From: CAXTEJ01 sp964243295
GTDB lineage: Bacteria; Actinomycetota; Actinomycetes; Actinomycetales; Angustibacteraceae
Assembly (NCBI GenBank): GCA_964243295.1
Contig: CAXTEJ010000028.1
Coordinates: forward strand, 1 to 44,280
DNA: 44,280 bases
Reading direction: 5' to 3'
Both the position numbers and the translations under genes were made by a program. The number at the start of each line of letters is the position of its first letter. The first letter of the stretch is position 1. A model generated the notes under the pieces. It saw nothing but the letters and a program-made list of their open reading frames with translations. It was not told where the DNA came from and searched no databases. Of the stretch, positions 40,976-44,280 are shown piece by piece.

Positions 40976-42184
40976 ATGACGCACGGAGTGGACAGCGAGG
41001 TCGGGCGCCTGCGCACCGTGGTCCTGCACCGGCCCGGCAACGAGCTGCGGCGGCTGACCCCGCGCAACAACGACCGGCTGCTGTTCGACGGCATCCCCTG
41101 GGTCGACCGCGCGCAGGCTGAGCACGACGCCTTCGCACAGGCGCTCACCGGTCGCGGGGTCGAGGTGCTCTATCTCGTCGAGCTGCTGCGGCAGGCGCTG
41201 GCCGTCACCGAGGCGCGCGACGAGGCCTGCGCCCACGTGCTCGGCCAGCAGCACCTCGGCGACCGGCTGGCCGCCCGCACCGGCGCGTTCCTGCGGGACC
41301 TCGACGACGACGAGCTCGCCGAGGTGCTCGTCTCCGGCCTGCGCCACGACGAGCTGATGGCGGCGTTCCCCGCTGCCCGGCCCGGCGTCGTTTCGTCGCT
41401 CGCGGCGCCCGAGGACTTCGTCATCGACCCGCTGCCCAACCTGCTCTTCACCCGCGACTCCTCCGCGTGGGTCGGCAGCCAGGTGGCGGTGACGAGTCTC
41501 GCGATGCCGGCCCGCCGTCGCGAGACGTCCCTGACCTCGGTCGTCTACCGCCACCACCCGCGCTTCGCGGGCACCCAGCTCGCCTACGAGCCGTCGCTCG
41601 AGCACGTCGAGGGTGGCGACGTGCTGCTGCTCGGGCCCGGCGTCGTCGCCGTCGGCACCGGTGAGCGGACGACGCCCGCCGGCGTCGAGCGGCTCGCGCG
41701 GCAGCTGCTCACCGGGGGCCTGGCCCACACGGTGCTGGCGGTGCCGATCGCGCAGGAGCGCGCGACCATGCACCTCGACACCGTCTGCACGATGGTCGAC
41801 GTCGACGCCATCGTCATGTATCCCGCGGCCGCCGACTCGCTCGTCGCGTGGGCGATCACCCACGACGGCGACGACCTCACAGTCGCTGCGCCGCAGCCGT
41901 TCCTGCGCGCGGCGGCCGACGCCATGGGCATCGACGAGCTGCGCGTCATCGACACCGGGCTCGACCCCGTCACGGCCGAGCGTGAGCAGTGGGACGACGG
42001 CAACAACACCCTGGCGCTCGCGCCGCGCGTGGCCGTCGCCTACGAGCGCAACACGGAGACCAACGACCGGCTGGAGAAGGCCGGCATCGAGGTCGTCGCC
42101 ATCGCCGGCAGCGAGCTCGGCAGCGGCCGCGGCGGGCCGAGGTGCATGTCGTGCCCGGTCGCCCGCGACCCGCTGCCTGCCTGA
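40976..42184 (+). CDS. arcA: Arginine deiminase
   Basis: The 402-residue protein matches ADI from end to end: VLHRPGNELRRLTPRN, LLFDGIPWVDRAQAEHDAF, DPLPNLLFTRDSSAWVG, VEGGDVLLLG, ERATMHLDTVCTMVD (catalytic His) and GGPRCMSCPVARDPL with C390 as the nucleophile. It hydrolyses arginine to citrulline and ammonia. There is no arcB, arcC or arcD in the window, so it is not in a classical ADI operon. It may serve acid stress or nitrogen recycling. Confidence 0.96.
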   Translation: MTHGVDSEVGRLRTVVLHRPGNELRRLTPRNNDRLLFDGIPWVDRAQAEHDAFAQALTGRGVEVLYLVELLRQALAVTEARDEACAHVLGQQHLGDRLAARTGAFLRDLDDDELAEVLVSGLRHDELMAAFPAARPGVVSSLAAPEDFVIDPLPNLLFTRDSSAWVGSQVAVTSLAMPARRRETSLTSVVYRHHPRFAGTQLAYEPSLEHVEGGDVLLLGPGVVAVGTGERTTPAGVERLARQLLTGGLAHTVLAVPIAQERATMHLDTVCTMVDVDAIVMYPAAADSLVAWAITHDGDDLTVAAPQPFLRAAADAMGIDELRVIDTGLDPVTAEREQWDDGNNTLALAPRVAVAYERNTETNDRLEKAGIEVVAIAGSELGSGRGGPRCMSCPVARDPLPA

Positions 42185-42223
42185 GCGGGCGGCCGGGACC
42201 GGGGGTCCGCCGGGGTCAGCCGC

Positions 42224-42380
42224 GATCAGCCGGCGGTCGGGTAGCAGGCGGTCGGATAACCGGCAGTCGGTGACCGGCGGTCGGGTGACCGGCGGTCGGG
42301 GGACCGGCGGTCGGGTGACCGGCGGTCGGATCTCCCGGCGGTCGCGGTCAGCGGGCGGTCGCGGTCAGCGGGCGGTCGGG
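42224..42380. repeat. 16-bp tandem array between convergent arcA and DHH genes
   Basis: About nine units of GTGACCGGCGGTCGGG, with some variants, fill the convergent gap. Each unit carries the small dyad GACC-GGC-GGTC, so a transcript from either side would form repeated hairpins. There is no coding potential. Confidence 0.88.
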
Positions 42381-42409
42381 ATCGTCGTACCGCTTGGCGG
42401 GGCCTGCGA

Positions 42410-43354
42410 CTAGGCCAGGCGGACCCGCGCGTGCGAGTTCACGTGGGCGGCGATCTCCCTGACGACGCGGTCGGCGTCCTCGTGGGCGACCTGGCAGGTG
42501 CCGGCGGCCTCGTGCCCACCACCGCCGTAGGTCAGCATGAGCGAGCCGATGTCGAGCGGCGAGCTGCGGTCGATGATCGAGCGGCCCACCGCGAGCACGG
42601 TGTTCTGCTTCGCGCGTCCCCACAGCACGTGCACCGAGACGGTGCAGTCCGGGTTGTCGGCGTAGATCTGGAACCGGTTGCCGGCGTGGATGACGTCCTC
42701 GTTCCGCAGGTCGAGCACGACCAGGTCACCCATGACGGTCGAGCAGCGGCGCAGCTGCTCGGTGAACGCCTCGCGCTGCTCGAGGTACAGGTCGACCCGC
42801 TCGGCGACGTCCGGCAGCGCGAGCACCTGCGCGGCGCTCTTCCCCGGCACCTCGTGGATGAGCATCATCATCAGGTCGTAGTTCGAGATGCGGAACGTGC
42901 GGAACCGGCCCAGACCGGTGCGGCTGTCCATGAGGTAGTTCAGCAGCGTCCAGCCGCGCGGCTCGAGGATGTCCTCGATGCTGTACTGCGCCGAGTCGGC
43001 CTGGTCGACGGCCTGCATCAGGTCGTCGGAGATCGCCGGGAAGACCGCGGCGCCCCCGAAGTGCTCGAACACCACGCGAGCCGCGGACGGCGCGTGCGGC
43101 AGCAGCACGTGGTTGGGCTTGCCGTCCTCGTTGCGCAGCACCTCGCTGGAGTGGTGGTCGAACACCATGTGCGCCTCGGGCACGTACGGCAGGTTCGTCA
43201 GGATGTCGTTGCCCGTGACGTCGACCTTGCCGTCCTGCACGTCCTTGGGGTGCACGAACAGGATGTCGTCGATCAGGCCCAGCTCGCGCAGCAGGACCGC
43301 GCAGACCAGACCGTCGAAGTCACTTCGGGTCACCAGGCGATGGGGTACGGACAC
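42410..43354 (-). CDS. DHH-family phosphoesterase
   Basis: The 314-residue protein has the DHH motifs RSDFDGLVCAVLLREL and MVFDHHSSEVL with the metal ligands, and a C-terminal DHHA1 domain (SLMLTYGGGGHEAAGTCQV). This combination is seen in exopolyphosphatase-like and oligonucleotide/cyclic-dinucleotide phosphodiesterases. The middle section (about 110-200) is longer than in short NrnA-type enzymes. The substrate is uncertain. The start is GTG. Confidence 0.88.
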   Translation of the reverse strand: MSVPHRLVTRSDFDGLVCAVLLRELGLIDDILFVHPKDVQDGKVDVTGNDILTNLPYVPEAHMVFDHHSSEVLRNEDGKPNHVLLPHAPSAARVVFEHFGGAAVFPAISDDLMQAVDQADSAQYSIEDILEPRGWTLLNYLMDSRTGLGRFRTFRISNYDLMMMLIHEVPGKSAAQVLALPDVAERVDLYLEQREAFTEQLRRCSTVMGDLVVLDLRNEDVIHAGNRFQIYADNPDCTVSVHVLWGRAKQNTVLAVGRSIIDRSSPLDIGSLMLTYGGGGHEAAGTCQVAHEDADRVVREIAAHVNSHARVRLA

Positions 43355-43517
43355 GACGCCTCCAGGGGCGGCTCGGTGGGCTCACGGTTGCGTCGGCACA
43401 CCGGGCGGCCACCTTTAGCCCATCGCCCACCGGACATCGGCCCGGACGACGGAGCCGACCAGTGACCTCGCCCGGGCCAGGCGCGTCGCGCCACCTCCTG
43501 CGGCCCTCCGCTGCCCG

Positions 43518-43563
<46 letters not shown>

Positions 43564-43566
43564 CCC

Positions 43567-43650
43567 CGCTCCCCGCTCCCCGCTGCCCGCTGCCAGCTCC
43601 CCGCTCTCCGCTCTCCGCTCCCCGCTCCCCGCTCCCCGCTCCCCGCTCCC
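43567..43650. repeat. 7-bp tandem array following the C tract
   Basis: About 12 units of CCCGCTC/CCCGCTG continue from the C tract to the dispersed motif. On the minus strand these are runs of GGGG separated by three bases, a pattern able to form G-quadruplexes. Confidence 0.85.
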
Positions 43651-43716
43651 CGTGATCATGCAATTCCGGCTCGGCCCGCCCCTGCGCCGCTCGTGATCAT
43701 GCAATCCCGGTCCGCC
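43651..43716 (+). repeat. Dispersed GATC motif, two copies
   Basis: Copies at 43651-43680 and 43692-43716 have the core CGTGATCATGCAATYCCGG. The segment from there to 43859 includes TGTCCACAACCCC and TGTCGGTGGTGCCGG, which recall sequences often found upstream of DUF222-HNH genes. Confidence 0.8.
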
Positions 43717-43859
43717 GAGGGCGTGGCTACCGGTCGCCGCGTCGGCGTCGCACGTCATCCACAGGTGCCGTTCGTCCACATGTTCGGGTGTTCGTCTCAC
43801 TGTCCACAACCCCTGTGCGGCAACGGGTTCTGTCGGTGGTGCCGGCTAAGTTCATCGGT

Positions 43860-44280
43860 ATGGACCACCGCACCACACCCGACGCGGACGGCGACCCGCC
43901 CCCGCACGGCAGCCGCGAGCCAGACACCGAGCCGACCGCCGATGCCACCACGTCACCCGCACCCGCACCGCCCCCGCCATCGGCACCGCCCCCGCCATCG
44001 GCACCGCCCCCGCCATCGGCACCGGCCCCGCCATCCGCATCGACAGCGACATCGGCAGCGGGAGCGGGGTCGGTGACCGGTGCACCTACCGGCGGGTCCG
44101 CGCCCTCACCCGGTGGTCCGGTGCTGCTGGCGCTGGGGCGGTCCCTGGCCGCCACCCGCGACCTCGCCGCGGTCACCACTTACCTGTGGACCCTGACAGC
44201 CGACGAGCTCGTCGCCGCCCTGGAGGCCCAGCACACCCAGCACGCCCAGCACCAAGCGGTCTGGCTCGCGACCATCCGCG
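43860..44280 (+). CDS. DUF222/HNH endonuclease (13E12 family), N-terminal part
   Basis: The gene starts at ATG 43860 and runs off the right edge after 140 codons. The N terminus is a Pro/Ala-rich low-complexity region with an 18-bp repeat. From about residue 90 the helical DUF222 pattern begins (GRSLAATRDLAAVTTYLW, LTADELVAALEAQHTQHAQH). The catalytic HNH domain would lie outside the window. It is related in type to the fragment at the left edge. Confidence 0.75.
   Translation, partial: MDHRTTPDADGDPPPHGSREPDTEPTADATTSPAPAPPPPSAPPPPSAPPPPSAPAPPSASTATSAAGAGSVTGAPTGGSAPSPGGPVLLALGRSLAATRDLAAVTTYLWTLTADELVAALEAQHTQHAQHQAVWLATIR
43965..44036 (+). repeat. 4 x 18-bp in-frame repeat in the HNH gene
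   Basis: Units of GCACCGCCCCCGCCATCG encode a repeated APPPPS segment near the N terminus. Three copies are identical and the fourth has two changes. Confidence 0.88.

Overview
The window is a stretch of very GC-rich chromosome from an actinobacterium. Three things support this: extreme G/C at third codon positions, a bacterial proteasome activator (Bpa) ending in GQYL, and pieces of DUF222/HNH (13E12-type) endonuclease genes at both ends of the window. The genus cannot be fixed from sequence alone. No rRNA, tRNA, CRISPR array, transposase or phage gene was seen.

Layout. 1-6.7 kb: the end of an HNH endonuclease gene, a trans-acting enoyl-reductase-like protein divergent from a serine beta-lactamase-like hydrolase, a small hypothetical, bpa, an actinobacterial hypothetical, an APH-type phosphotransferase and a ribokinase. 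6.8-14 kb: small regulator/enzyme modules, namely qorB with a divergent HxlR regulator, a LURP-one protein, a TetR regulator divergent from a SnoaL/DUF1772 pair, a DRGH nuclease, a YCII/sigma-factor chimera and a PRISE-type SDR. 14-16.8 kb: a surface-protein and class F sortase cassette flanked by an imperfect direct repeat that contains the end of a HAD phosphatase gene. 16.8-19.9 kb: serS followed by two HAD phosphatases. 20-23.3 kb: a diacylglycerol-kinase-like / PAP2 / methyltransferase operon and a MerR regulator. 23.3-26.6 kb: an accessory patch with a damaged P-loop kinase, a lower-GC secreted trypsin-RCC1 fusion, a small membrane ORF and a gene fragment. 26.6-32.2 kb: paiB, pheA, then larB, a GNAT gene, larC and a GDT1/UPF0016 transporter. 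32.2-40.9 kb: a GAF-ANTAR regulator and envelope glycan genes (a GT87 mannosyltransferase, a 739-residue membrane protein, and an MptB-like GT-C with a GT2). 41-44.3 kb: a lone arginine deiminase, a DHH phosphoesterase, a 43-nt poly-C tract and the start of another DUF222/HNH gene.

The central genes are ordinary (aromatic amino-acid synthesis, seryl-tRNA charging, lipid and glycan metabolism). The unusual content is repeat structure. A dispersed motif of about 25 nt with a GATC-rich core occurs eight times at five loci; at one locus it supplies a start codon and at another it contains a stop codon. Most long intergenic gaps hold their own private tandem array. At least five coding genes carry in-frame 12-, 15- or 18-bp tandem repeats. 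The sortase cassette lies between two copies of a HAD gene end. The most promising leads are this cassette and its bracketing repeat, the dispersed motif, the YCII-sigma fusion, the trypsin-RCC1 protein and the larB-larC-GDT1 cluster.
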